Positions 49,160 to 58,039 of a stretch of 64,000 nt of DNA are shown piece by piece; position 1 is the stretch's first letter, and each line of letters opens with the position of its first letter. The translations under genes were made by a program, and so were the position numbers. The DNA lies in NCBI GenBank assembly GCA_012729835.1, contig JAAYCK010000108.1:62001-126000 (forward strand), given 5' to 3'. The notes under the pieces were generated by a model that saw nothing but the letters and a program-made list of their open reading frames with translations, was not told the origin of the DNA and did no database searches. The DNA is from Syntrophomonadaceae bacterium. GTDB lineage: Bacteria > Bacillota > Syntrophomonadia > Syntrophomonadales > Syntrophomonadaceae.

Positions 49160-49513
49160 TAATTAACCACGGATGGACACGGTATGGGGGAACGATTAAC
49201 CACAGATGGACACAGATTGAAAAACAGATTTACACTGATGAATTCGAATAATACGATAAGGTTGCGCTCCTCAATATTGCACAAGCTTGACTATAATATG
49301 TTAGGATTGATTCCTATCTAATAGTTTTGAAGGAAATACGGTTTGCTTAAAGAATTAATACGAGTAGAAACTAAAGCTACTGATTAGACGAGTGCTATTT
49401 GAGCAGGTATTTCAGGAAAAACCAGTGTCCATCTGTGTTGCCGCAGGCATCAGTGTCCATCACTCCAGAGTGCAACCCATGCACCCTAACGGGTGCTATT
49501 AATGACGCTGTGG
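49160..49513. repeat. Mosaic of CACAGAT-type inverted repeats and a CATGCACCC hairpin repeat
   Basis: Left: two copies of the AACCACRGATGGACAC motif (49163-49181 and 49197-49215). Right: CAGTGTCCATCTGTG (about 49423-49437) and CAGTGTCCATC (about 49451-49461) in inverse orientation. The right end (49478-49513, starting CATGCACCCTAACGGGTGC) is repeated at 52844-52879 with 33 of 36 identities. No coding frame. Confidence 0.6.
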
Positions 49514-49540
49514 TAAATTCGTTTCCCTGGAGGTACTCTT

Positions 49541-50275
49541 TTGGAACGTGCGAATATTTTAGGCTGTGGGGTCGACCTGGTTTCTATGGAACAGGCCGTA
49601 ACGCTAATTGAGAAGATGGTGGAGTCAGGCCGACCGCATCAAGTGATCACCCTGAATGCCGAAATCATATATCAGGCCCGTGAGGATGCCGACCTGCAAA
49701 GGATCATAAATCATGCTGATCTAGTTACCCCTGATGGAATCGGTGTGGTCTGGGCAGCGGGCTACCTGGGCTACCGCAGCGCGGGCCGGGTTACTGGCAT
49801 CGATCTTTTGGAGCAAATTGGGGCTAAAGCTGCTGAGCTGGGTTGGAAGGTATACCTCCTGGGCTCGGCGCCAGGCGTGGCCGAAGCCGCCGGTAAGGCT
49901 TTACAGAATCGTTATCCAGGCTTGAAGGTGGTAGGGACCCATCATGGTTATTTTAAAAACGAAGATCTGCCCGCCCTGTTGGATGAGATTAAGGAACTGG
50001 GACCGGACCTTTTATGTGCGGCCCTGGGGGCACCGGGGCAGGAGATATGGATCAGCCGTTACAAGGAACAATTAGGGGTACCGGTCATGATAGGGGTAGG
50101 CGGTAGCCTGGATGTTATTGGCGGCTTCAAACAGAGAGCCCCCGAGCTGTTTATAAAACTGAACCTGGAATGGTTTTACCGCTTGGTTTCCGAACCGTCG
50201 CGCCTTAAGCGACAGATGGTGTTACCGCGCTTCGCCGGGCGGGTACTGCGGGAGAAACATCGAAAACGTTCTTAA
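49541..50275 (+). CDS. tagA: WecG/TagA/CpsF-family glycosyltransferase
   Basis: 244-residue GT26 enzyme. Signatures: NAEIIYQAREDADLQ, LVTPDGIGVVWAAGYLG with the catalytic Asp-type region, VYLLGSAPGVAEAAG, and LGAPGQEIWISRYK. TagA adds ManNAc to the lipid-linked GlcNAc in teichoic acid linkage synthesis. TTG start after GGAGGTACT. No other teichoic acid gene is nearby, so the exact sugar is not certain. Confidence 0.85.
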   Translation: MERANILGCGVDLVSMEQAVTLIEKMVESGRPHQVITLNAEIIYQAREDADLQRIINHADLVTPDGIGVVWAAGYLGYRSAGRVTGIDLLEQIGAKAAELGWKVYLLGSAPGVAEAAGKALQNRYPGLKVVGTHHGYFKNEDLPALLDEIKELGPDLLCAALGAPGQEIWISRYKEQLGVPVMIGVGGSLDVIGGFKQRAPELFIKLNLEWFYRLVSEPSRLKRQMVLPRFAGRVLREKHRKRS

Positions 50276-50387
50276 TGGATGCAGGCGGGTGCGCCGCACG
50301 CTAATCATAATGATGAAGCAGAATTGACAAGCTGTATCAGCTGCAGGGGCAGATTAGAAATATGCACTGGAACGAGGAGGGTTATTT

Positions 50388-52520
50388 GTGAAAGACAATC
50401 ATATATTTGCTCTGGATATAGGGACCAGGAAGATCATCGGTCTGGTGATGCAGAAGGGTGCGACGGGGTACCAGGTGCTGGATGCCGAAATGATTGAACA
50501 TAGTACTCGGGCTATGGTGGATGGGCAAATACACGATGTTGAAGCAGTAGCCGCGGTTATTCAAGAGATCAAAGAGCGATTGGAAGGGCGGCTGGGATTT
50601 CCGCTAGAAACCGCTGCCGTTGCCGCTGCCGGCAGGGCTTTGAAAACTGCCCGGGGCCAGGTTCGAAAAAGGCGCGGTGTTTTAACTGAGATGAGCCGTG
50701 ATGAGGTGCAGGCTCTGGAGATCGAGGCGGTGCAGCAGGCACAGTATCAGCTCTCCCAGCAGGACAACGAAGATAAAGACAACGGCAGCTACTTCTGTGT
50801 AGGTTATAGTGTTAGCAGGTACCTTTTAATGGATCAAGAAATCGGCAGCCTGATTGGACAGGTTGGTGCCGAAATGGCAGTGGAGGTAGTAGCTACTTTC
50901 CTGCCGCGGGTGGTAGTGGATAGTCTCTTTTCTGCTTTGAAAAGGACGGAGCTGGGGGTTAGCAGTCTGACTCTGGAGCCTATTGCCGCATTATCGGTAG
51001 CCATCCCTCCGGCCATGCGTCTTTTGAACCTCGCCCTGGTCGATATTGGGGCTGGGACCTCGGATATTGCGGTGGTTAAAGAAGGAAAGATATGGGCCTA
51101 TGCCATGGTGCCGGTGGGCGGCGATGAGGTGACCGAGCATTTGGCCGGGGAGTATCTGCTTGACTTCAATACTGCCGAGGCAGTGAAACGCAAGCTGGAC
51201 AGCGAACCCGAAGTCGAGATACTTGACGTATTAGGTAACAAATCAGTTATGAGCAGCAGCGAGGTTATTGAAGGGATGCACCAGATCACCAGTGATTTAG
51301 CCCGCGATATAGCCAGCAATATATTAGCACTCAATGGAAAAGCTCCTTCGGCCGTGATTTGCGTAGGAGGTGGCAGCCTGACTCCCAAGCTGACCAGCGC
51401 GTTGGCTGCTCATCTGGAGCTGCCCGCCAACCGGGTCGGATATCGGGCTCCTGGTAATGTAAATGATATAGAAATTACCATTGATTTCTTGCACGGGCCT
51501 CAGGGTGTCACCCCGCTGGGTATCGCCTATAATTGCTTTACTATTCCTCCGGTCCCATTTACCCGGGTATCAGTCAATGGCGCTGATATCGCTATATGGA
51601 ATATGGGCGATCTCACGGTGGCTAACGCCCTGCTTAGCTCAGGAATCTCTTTAACCAATATCTATGGGAAACCAGGATTGGGTAAAACCATTGAGATAAA
51701 TGGTTATGTCAAGATATACAAGGGAGAGATGGGTACCCCGCCTAGCATCAAGGTGAATGGAGAGTCGGCCACTCTGGAAACCCCAGTGCGGGAAGGCGAC
51801 TATATCGAGTTCACCCCGGGAGTAGATGGAAAGAACGTGGATTTGCGGGTTAAAGATATCATGCCGTCACTGCAGGGACAGGTGATCGTTAATGGGGAAA
51901 AGACGCTGATGCAGCCAATTGTAATGCTCAACGGACGCCGCGCCGAAGCAGAGGAAGAGATCCCGGATCGGGCCCGGGTAAATTATAAGAGTGTAAACAG
52001 CCTGGCCAACATTCTGCTCCAAGCCGGAGTTGGCGAGCAATGGTTGGAAAAACGCCAGTATCGCTATTATCTTGACGACCGGGAGATGTTTTTAAATTGG
52101 TCCCCGCTGGAGGTCACCGTAAACGGCGTAAAAGCTGATATCAACGATAAGGTGGAAAGTGGGGCAGAAGTGGTTTACAACACCGGCCATTTGCAGCCTA
52201 CTATCTATGATTTGTTAGGGGATAATGAACAGATGGACCTGGCCGTAAGCGTTAATGGAGAGCAGATTATCCTGAAAGGCAAAGGGGCAGGGCTAAAGGT
52301 AAATGGCAAAATAGTCAGCCCCCAGGATACCCTTGAAGAGGGAGTGAGATTGTATCTCGACCGCAGTCAGGCACAGGCCATCCTAAGTGACATTTTTCAG
52401 GTCATCGAAATGAAACCGGTGATGTCGGGTCGACTTACCATCAAGTTAGATGGCGAGTCCGCTGGTTTTACTACTCCCATCCGCAATGGCAGTGTTATAG
52501 AACTGAACTGGGACAACTAG
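50388..52520 (+). CDS. Large FtsA-like ATPase with C-terminal beta-grasp-like repeats
   Basis: 710 residues. Residues 1-375 form an actin/Hsp70-fold ATPase of the FtsA/PilM type: FALDIGTRKIIGLV, LALVDIGAGTSDIAVV near residue 215 and AVICVGGGSLTPKL near residue 322. Residues 385-710 carry several segments that look like beta-grasp or ubiquitin-like units, with the repeating phrase V-N-G then xEGDYIEF or similar (SIKVNGESATLETPVREGDY; VTVNGVKADINDKVESGAE; VSVNGEQIILKGKGA). Normal FtsA is about 400 residues. GTG 50388 follows GAGGAGGG. A terminator follows. Role in division or envelope is inferred only. Confidence 0.8.
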   Translation: MKDNHIFALDIGTRKIIGLVMQKGATGYQVLDAEMIEHSTRAMVDGQIHDVEAVAAVIQEIKERLEGRLGFPLETAAVAAAGRALKTARGQVRKRRGVLTEMSRDEVQALEIEAVQQAQYQLSQQDNEDKDNGSYFCVGYSVSRYLLMDQEIGSLIGQVGAEMAVEVVATFLPRVVVDSLFSALKRTELGVSSLTLEPIAALSVAIPPAMRLLNLALVDIGAGTSDIAVVKEGKIWAYAMVPVGGDEVTEHLAGEYLLDFNTAEAVKRKLDSEPEVEILDVLGNKSVMSSSEVIEGMHQITSDLARDIASNILALNGKAPSAVICVGGGSLTPKLTSALAAHLELPANRVGYRAPGNVNDIEITIDFLHGPQGVTPLGIAYNCFTIPPVPFTRVSVNGADIAIWNMGDLTVANALLSSGISLTNIYGKPGLGKTIEINGYVKIYKGEMGTPPSIKVNGESATLETPVREGDYIEFTPGVDGKNVDLRVKDIMPSLQGQVIVNGEKTLMQPIVMLNGRRAEAEEEIPDRARVNYKSVNSLANILLQAGVGEQWLEKRQYRYYLDDREMFLNWSPLEVTVNGVKADINDKVESGAEVVYNTGHLQPTIYDLLGDNEQMDLAVSVNGEQIILKGKGAGLKVNGKIVSPQDTLEEGVRLYLDRSQAQAILSDIFQVIEMKPVMSGRLTIKLDGESAGFTTPIRNGSVIELNWDN

Positions 52521-52527
52521 GGTGGAT

Positions 52528-52550
52528 AATTAACCACAGATGGTCACCGG
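52528..52550. repeat. Isolated CACAGAT-type repeat
   Basis: AATTAACCACAGATGG followed by TCACCGG, matching the left ends of the elements near 49.2 kb and 55.2 kb. Confidence 0.55.
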
Positions 52551-52581
52551 ATTTTTTCATAGTCACAACGCAGATTATTGA

Positions 52582-52606
52582 CCCGGTACGCCGGGCAGGT
52601 TTTTTC
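52582..52606 (+). terminator. Rho-independent terminator after the FtsA-like gene
   Basis: CCCGG-TACG-CCGGG stem followed by CAGGTTTTTTC. Confidence 0.72.
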
Positions 52607-52981
52607 ATTATCGGGGCGGATTCCGACGGCCCACGGATGGCTCAGTATCGCGGGCGCCAGGATGGCGCTCCCAAGACCTATCCCCATTCTCTTCAAATAC
52701 TCAACAGAAGAATCCCCCTCCGAGGACAACACTCCAGAGTACAATGAGGCAACTTAGCGCTTGCCATTGTGGTCGCGCTGCTACTATGGATCGCCATAAA
52801 GGGCGCTGTGTAAAGCTGTGTGAATCCCCCTCCTAGGACAACTCATGCACCCCGACGGGTGCCATTAATGACGCTGTGGCAATAAAATCGTTCCCTATCC
52901 GTGCTTGGTCAATGATAAAAGAATGGCAAATTGGCAAAGCTATTAAACATATTCTGCCTTTTCTCTCGAGAAAAAAGTAAG
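52607..52981. repeat. Repeat mosaic before ctsR, no gene seen
   Basis: Contains a direct repeat of AATCCCCCTCC...GGACAAC (about 52711 and 52822), a CACTCCAGAGT phrase shared with 49461, and at 52844-52879 the second copy of the CATGCACCC...CGCTGTGG unit from 49478-49513. No coding frame is convincing. Confidence 0.6.
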
Positions 52982-53010
52982 TTGCTTTTGTGTCGCAAGC
53001 AGTTTACAAT
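52982..53010 (+). promoter_or_regulatory. Sigma-A promoter of the ctsR operon
   Basis: TTGCTT at 52982-52987 and TACAAT at 53005-53010 with a 17-base spacer, immediately ahead of the CtsR operator. Confidence 0.75.
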
Positions 53011-53018
53011 GTTATCAA

Positions 53019-53035
53019 GGTCAAATAAAGTCAAA
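53019..53035 (+). promoter_or_regulatory. CtsR operator
   Basis: GGTCAAA-TAA-AGTCAAA is a full match to the CtsR direct heptad repeat RGTCAAA-NAN-RGTCAAA. It overlaps the expected transcription start of ctsR, so CtsR should autorepress the ctsR-mcsA-mcsB operon. Confidence 0.9.
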
Positions 53036-53048
53036 GAAGGAATCGCAG

Positions 53049-53492
53049 ATGAAAAAAAGTTTGGCTGACAGGATTGAACAATACCTGAAGGTGCTAATTG
53101 AAAGAAGCGAAGACAAGCAGATCGAGATCCAGCGGGCGGAATTGGCAGAAACCTTTTCCTGTGTGCCTTCCCAGGTCACCTATGTTCTCAACACCAGATT
53201 TACTGAAGATGAGGGCTATCTGACCGAGAGCAGGCGCGGCGGCAAGGGTTTTGTCCGCATAACCCGCTTTCATTTCGAGTCGGATGCGGCAGTCCTGCCG
53301 AACCGGGTCGAGTTGATGAGATACCTGGAGAAGCTGATGGAAGAGGGGATAATTAGCCAGAGTGAACAGGGGATGCTCAATCATCTTATCATCTATGCCT
53401 TCAGGGATATAACTGTAGACCAGAGGAACCGGCTTTTTAAGTCGCTTCATCATGTTTTGACTGACTATTTCAATCAGACGGGTCAGTCCTAG
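53049..53492 (+). CDS. ctsR: Heat-shock class III repressor CtsR
   Basis: 147-residue repressor of clp genes. The N-terminal winged helix includes AETFSCVPSQVTYVLNTRF, then the beta-wing glycine loop ESRRGGKGFVRI, which acts as thermosensor. ATG after AGAAGGAATCG. It is followed 13 bases later by mcsA. Confidence 0.96.
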   Translation: MKKSLADRIEQYLKVLIERSEDKQIEIQRAELAETFSCVPSQVTYVLNTRFTEDEGYLTESRRGGKGFVRITRFHFESDAAVLPNRVELMRYLEKLMEEGIISQSEQGMLNHLIIYAFRDITVDQRNRLFKSLHHVLTDYFNQTGQS

Positions 53493-53505
53493 AAGGGAGA
53501 GCCCC

Positions 53506-54009
53506 ATGTATTGTGATGAATGCAAGAAACAACCCGCCAGTGTTCACCTTACCCAGATGTTCAATGGGCAGACTACGGAATCGCATTATTGTCAAGAGTG
53601 TGCAGCTAAAAAGGGCGCGGTCATCTTCAATATGGATACTACTTTTTCTATACCTAATATTCTAGCCAGTTTCTTTGGTCAGAATGTGCAGGGTCTGCCG
53701 GCACCAACCGTGGGGCGGACTTGTGACAACTGCGGCATGAGCTTCAATGATATACGGCAAAGTGGAAAATTGGGATGTTCAGAATGCTATTCCGCCTTTG
53801 ACGAGGAATTGGAGCCCAGTCTGCGCGGTATGCACGGTAACAGCCAGCATATCGGTAAAGTTCCGGCCCGGGGTGGGGAAAAAGTAATTCTGAAAAAGAA
53901 GATTGAAACCATGAAGGCTCGACTGCAGCAGGCGGTTGCCGAGGAGGACTACGAGAAGGCCGCCCAGATCAGGGACGCCATTAAAGATATGGAGAAAACA
54001 CTTGGTTAA
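53506..54009 (+). CDS. mcsA: McsA, activator of the McsB arginine kinase
   Basis: 167 residues. Four CxxC pairs (CDEC, CQEC, CDNC, CSEC) bind two zinc ions; the C-terminal UVR motif LQQAVAEEDYEKAAQIRDAI (about residues 138-157) mediates protein contacts. McsA activates McsB and can tether CtsR or ClpC. Between ctsR and mcsB as expected. Confidence 0.95.
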   Translation: MYCDECKKQPASVHLTQMFNGQTTESHYCQECAAKKGAVIFNMDTTFSIPNILASFFGQNVQGLPAPTVGRTCDNCGMSFNDIRQSGKLGCSECYSAFDEELEPSLRGMHGNSQHIGKVPARGGEKVILKKKIETMKARLQQAVAEEDYEKAAQIRDAIKDMEKTLG

Positions 54010-54026
54010 TGGAGGAGGGAAGGAAC

Positions 54027-55127
54027 ATGCACGCTGACCAGTTGCTTAACAATACTATGGTGAGTTGGATGGAGGCAGAAAAAGGACCGGTATCAGATAT
54101 CGTGGTCAGCAGTCGTATCCGTCTGGCTCGGAACCTGTCCCGTTTTCCCTTCCCCCATCTGTTGACCAGCGAGAACGGGCGGGAGTGTCTTAAACAGATT
54201 AAAGAGGCCTGGGAAAAGAGTGAAAATGGCGAACTAGCTACTTTGGAGCTGATTACCCTGGACGAGCTCAACCCGTTGCAGCGCCAGATCCTGGTGGAAA
54301 AACACCTGATTAGTCCACTGCATGCTGCATCCAGTGACGATTATCGCGGGGTGCTGGTAAATGGAGACGGTTCCCTGGCCATAATGATAAACGAAGAAGA
54401 TCATATCCGTATTCAGTGTCTACTGCCCGGGTTGCAGGTTGGAGAATGCTACAGCAAAGCCCAGGCGGTTGATGATGAGTTGGAAAAGAACCTGAATTTT
54501 GCTTTTGACGAGACCCGGGGCTATCTTACCTCATGTCCTACCAATGTCGGCACTGGTATGCGCGCTTCGGTCATGCTGCATCTGCCGGCGGTAGCCATCA
54601 GCGGACTGGCTAACCGCATCTTTCAGAATATCAGCCAGTTTGGCATGACAGTTCGAGGCCTTTATGGCGAGGGGAGTGAGGTCATCGGCAATTTCTTTCA
54701 ATTGTCCAACCAGGTTACCCTGGGTCAGAGTGAAGAGGATATCGTCACCCATTTGACCAGCGTAGCCACGCAGATAGTGGAACAGGAACGGGTCATGCGC
54801 ACCCGTCTGGAGTCCGAGATGAAGTATCAGTTGGAAGATCGGGTAGGCAGGGCCTTTGGCATACTTACCAATGCCCGGATCATCACCTCTAGTGAGGCGA
54901 TTGCTCTATTGTCGGATCTGCGTCTCGGCGTGGATATAGGTATGATTTCCGGCATCAAGACCAGCGCTCTCAATGAACTGGTGGTGGGCATGAGTCCAGC
55001 CCACCTTCAGCAAAAGGCCGGCCAGGAAATGGATGGCTATAATCGTGACCTCGTCCGCGCCCAGGTCATCCAGGAGACCCTGCGGGGTGAAGACGATACC
55101 GGGGAATTAACGACAGATGAACAATGA
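54027..55127 (+). CDS. mcsB: Protein arginine kinase McsB
   Basis: 366-residue kinase of the phosphagen-kinase fold, marking proteins with phospho-arginine for ClpCP degradation. Seen: VVSSRIRLARNLSRFPF, ASSDDYRGVLVNGDGSL, EEDHIRIQCLLPG and TCPTNVGTGMR-like SCPTNVGTGMRASV (nucleotide site). ATG 54027 follows GGAGGAGGGAAGGAAC; an ATG 18 bases earlier would overlap that site. Opposing phosphatase YwlE is at 32940. Confidence 0.95.
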   Translation: MHADQLLNNTMVSWMEAEKGPVSDIVVSSRIRLARNLSRFPFPHLLTSENGRECLKQIKEAWEKSENGELATLELITLDELNPLQRQILVEKHLISPLHAASSDDYRGVLVNGDGSLAIMINEEDHIRIQCLLPGLQVGECYSKAQAVDDELEKNLNFAFDETRGYLTSCPTNVGTGMRASVMLHLPAVAISGLANRIFQNISQFGMTVRGLYGEGSEVIGNFFQLSNQVTLGQSEEDIVTHLTSVATQIVEQERVMRTRLESEMKYQLEDRVGRAFGILTNARIITSSEAIALLSDLRLGVDIGMISGIKTSALNELVVGMSPAHLQQKAGQEMDGYNRDLVRAQVIQETLRGEDDTGELTTDEQ

Positions 55128-55164
55128 TGTAGCAGAGTTCACAGATAAGGAGTGCGGATTTTTA

Positions 55165-55352
55165 GCCACAGATTAACACAGATTTTTATTATCCGGTGGG
55201 GATTATAGATTTGATATTTTTATAGGAAGATTACTGTCTTGATAGTTTTTATGATAAAGAGCATTCAAAGTAATGCTATAGTATAACGCAAGCTATGGAG
55301 AACCCGAATTCTATCACACTATTACAGAGAAAAATCTGTGTTCATCTGTGGC
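55165..55352. repeat. MITE-like element with 23-bp terminal inverted repeats between mcsB and clpC
   Basis: The left end 55165-55187 (starts GCCACAGATTAACACAGA) and right end 55330-55352 are inverted repeats matching at 22 of 23 positions. The 188-bp interior is non-coding and contains TATAGTATAAC near 55278, a possible promoter. It separates clpC from the CtsR-controlled operon. Confidence 0.75.
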
Positions 55353-55384
55353 AAAAAAATAGTTCCCTTAAGGAGGTTGGTATT

Positions 55385-57883
55385 ATGTTCAGACGTTTTA
55401 CGCAGAGAGCTAGAAATGCGGTGGTACATGCCCAGGATGAGGCCAGACAACTTAATCATCCCGCAATTGGCACCGAGCATATATTATTGGGATTGTTGCG
55501 GGAAGGCGAGGGAGTAGGTGCCCGTGCTCTTCTCAACATGGGTGTCGATTTGGAAAAGGTAAGGGATGAGATAAATCGCCTAATCGGTCAGAAGGCAGGG
55601 ACTGCCGAGAGATCCTCCGGTGATTTACCGATTACTCCGCGCGCCAAGCAGGTATTCAACCTGGCCTTCGATGAAGCCAGATTGCAGGGAGTCAACTATG
55701 TAGGGACTGAGCATCTCTTATTGGCCCTGGTGCGGGAAGAAGAGGGCGTGGCCGGGCAGGTTCTTATCGGCATGTCGATCAAACTGGATGATATCCGCGA
55801 ACAAGTCATGTTGCTTCTGGGCGGGGAATCGGGCTCGGGTTACAATAACAACGGGCACGGTGAACCAGTCAGCAATCAAGCTCCGCCGCCGATACCCGGT
55901 CGCAAAAAGCCGCGCAGCAAGACCCCGACTCTGGATACCTTCAGCCGGGACCTGACGGCAGACGCTGCCGAAGACCGCCTGGACCCGGTCATCGGTCGTG
56001 AAAAGGAGATCGAAAGGGTGGTGCAGATCTTATCCCGCCGGACCAAGAATAATCCGGTGTTAATCGGCGATCCCGGGGTGGGGAAAACTGCCATCGTAGA
56101 AGGACTGGCCCAGCGTATCAATGATAATCGAGTCCCGGAGATTTTGGGCAACAAGCGGGTGGTATCTCTGGACCTGTCTTCGATGATCGCAGGGACTAAA
56201 TACCGTGGAGAATTTGAAGACCGGCTGACCAAAACCGTCAACGAAATCAAGGCGGCCGGTGATGTGATAGTGTTTATCGATGAAATGCATACCATGGTAG
56301 GAGCAGGAGCAGCCGAGGGAGCAATTGATGCTGCCAATATTCTGAAACCATCACTGGCTCGGGGCGAGTTCCAGTGTGTGGGTGCAACTACCCTGGATGA
56401 GTATCGCAAGCATATTGAGAAAGATGCCGCCCTGGAGAGGCGTTTTCAGCCCATTATCGTTGACGAACCCAGTATTGAGGAGAGCATCGCCATCCTGCGA
56501 GGACTCCGGGACCGTTATGAAGCACATCACGGGGTGAAGATCAAGGACGAAGCCCTGGAAGCAGCGGTGAAGCTGTCCTCCCGCTATATTAGTGACCGCT
56601 ATCTTCCGGACAAGGCCATCGATCTGATCGATGAGGCATCCAGTCGGGTGCGGCTGGCCAATTATGTGCTGCCAGAGGAACTAAAGGCTAAAGAGCAGGA
56701 GCTCGCTGACATAGCTAAAGAAAAAGAAGAAGCCATAAATGCTCAGGAGTATGAGAAAGCTGCCCGGATGCGGGATGAAGAGCAGAGAATCAAGGATGAG
56801 ATCGAAACGGAGCGTAAGGAGTGGCAGAACCAGCGGAGCCTGCAGATTGGGACGGTGGGAGAGCCTGAGATAGCAGTAATTGTAGCCAGTTGGACCGGAA
56901 TACCGGTCAGCAAGCTGGAGGAAGAGGAAAGCGAACGACTGGTGCACCTGGAAGATGTCCTGCATAAACGAGTTATCGGGCAGGAAGAGGCCATATCCGC
57001 AGTAGCCCGCGCGGTACGCCGGGCCCGGGCGGGGCTCAAGAATCCCAAGCGACCGATTGGTTCCTTCGTATTCCTCGGCCCGACTGGGGTAGGCAAAACC
57101 GAACTGGCCCGAGCGCTGGCAGAGGCTATGTTTGGCAGCGAGGATGCCGTAATTCGCTTGGACATGTCGGAGTACATGGAAAAACATGCAGTTTCACGTA
57201 TGATTGGCTCGCCGCCCGGTTATGTCGGCTACGAAGAAGGCGGACAGCTGGCGGAAAAGGTACGGCGTAAGCCCTATTCGGTGATACTGCTGGATGAGAT
57301 CGAGAAGGCCCATCCAGATGTCTTCAATATCCTGCTGCAAGTTTTAGAGGACGGGCGTTTGACGGACGGGCAGGGGCGTACCGTCGATTTTCGCAATACC
57401 ATAGTAATCATGACCTCCAATGTGGGGGCTGAATTCATCAAGAACAACAAAAAGGTAGGTTTCAGCCGGGCAGTGGACGAAGCTGAGAACTATGCTCAGA
57501 TGAAAGAACGCATCATGGAACAACTCAAACTGGCTTTTCGGCCTGAGTTTATGAACCGGCTGGATGAAGTCATAGTGTTCCACAGTTTAACTGAGGACGA
57601 ATTAAAGAAGATCGTTGATCTGCTCTTATCCGATCTGATGGTGCGGGTGCATGAGGCTGATTATGATATAGAGATAAGTGATGAGGCCAGGGCTTTGATC
57701 ATGAAACAGGGTTATGAACCAGCCTATGGCGCCCGGCCACTAAAACGTGCTATTCAGCGACTGGTGGAGGACAGTATCTCGGAAGAGATCCTGAAGAAAG
57801 CTTTTGCTCCGGGGGACAAGATCCGGGTGGACGCCCGTGATGATGCCATAGTGATTGGAGGCAGCGCTCCGGCGCAGGAATAA
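55385..57883 (+). CDS. clpC: ATP-dependent Clp protease ATPase subunit ClpC
   Basis: 832-residue AAA+ unfoldase that feeds ClpP, recognising McsB-marked proteins. Order: two N-terminal Clp repeats (residues 1-150), first AAA with [12 protein letters not shown] near residue 220, a UVR-containing middle domain ([18 protein letters not shown] near residue 455), second AAA with [14 protein letters not shown] near residue 565, and a C-terminal domain. ATG 55385 follows AAGGAGGTTGG. No CtsR box is seen upstream, unlike Bacillus where clpC is in the ctsR operon. Confidence 0.97.
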   Translation: MFRRFTQRARNAVVHAQDEARQLNHPAIGTEHILLGLLREGEGVGARALLNMGVDLEKVRDEINRLIGQKAGTAERSSGDLPITPRAKQVFNLAFDEARLQGVNYVGTEHLLLALVREEEGVAGQVLIGMSIKLDDIREQVMLLLGGESGSGYNNNGHGEPVSNQAPPPIPGRKKPRSKTPTLDTFSRDLTADAAEDRLDPVIGREKEIERVVQILSRRTKNNPVLIGDPGVGKTAIVEGLAQRINDNRVPEILGNKRVVSLDLSSMIAGTKYRGEFEDRLTKTVNEIKAAGDVIVFIDEMHTMVGAGAAEGAIDAANILKPSLARGEFQCVGATTLDEYRKHIEKDAALERRFQPIIVDEPSIEESIAILRGLRDRYEAHHGVKIKDEALEAAVKLSSRYISDRYLPDKAIDLIDEASSRVRLANYVLPEELKAKEQELADIAKEKEEAINAQEYEKAARMRDEEQRIKDEIETERKEWQNQRSLQIGTVGEPEIAVIVASWTGIPVSKLEEEESERLVHLEDVLHKRVIGQEEAISAVARAVRRARAGLKNPKRPIGSFVFLGPTGVGKTELARALAEAMFGSEDAVIRLDMSEYMEKHAVSRMIGSPPGYVGYEEGGQLAEKVRRKPYSVILLDEIEKAHPDVFNILLQVLEDGRLTDGQGRTVDFRNTIVIMTSNVGAEFIKNNKKVGFSRAVDEAENYAQMKERIMEQLKLAFRPEFMNRLDEVIVFHSLTEDELKKIVDLLLSDLMVRVHEADYDIEISDEARALIMKQGYEPAYGARPLKRAIQRLVEDSISEEILKKAFAPGDKIRVDARDDAIVIGGSAPAQE

Positions 57884-57893
57884 AATAGCTTGA

Positions 57894-57926
57894 GAGGAGT
57901 CTGTAATAAAGACTCCTCATTTTTTC
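57894..57926 (+). terminator. Rho-independent terminator after clpC
   Basis: GAGGAGTCT pairs with AGACTCCTC around a 7-base loop, followed by ATTTTTT. Confidence 0.92.
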
Positions 57927-58039
57927 TCTATTTTTCGACGTTTTCGATAATCTTTCCTTTTGTTGGTCATTAAACAGGTGATAAATGGTATCATAATAAT
58001 ATGACCGCAGGCTAAAGTGATGATATATAGGAGTCTAAA

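Noticed and set aside
50279-50497. A Cys-rich 72-codon plus-strand frame
   Set aside because: It overlaps the well-supported start of the FtsA-like gene in another frame and has no ribosome site.
49160-52900. CRISPR array
   Set aside because: The repeats are few, unevenly spaced and form inverted pairs and hairpins; no regular repeat-spacer pattern and no cas gene are present.
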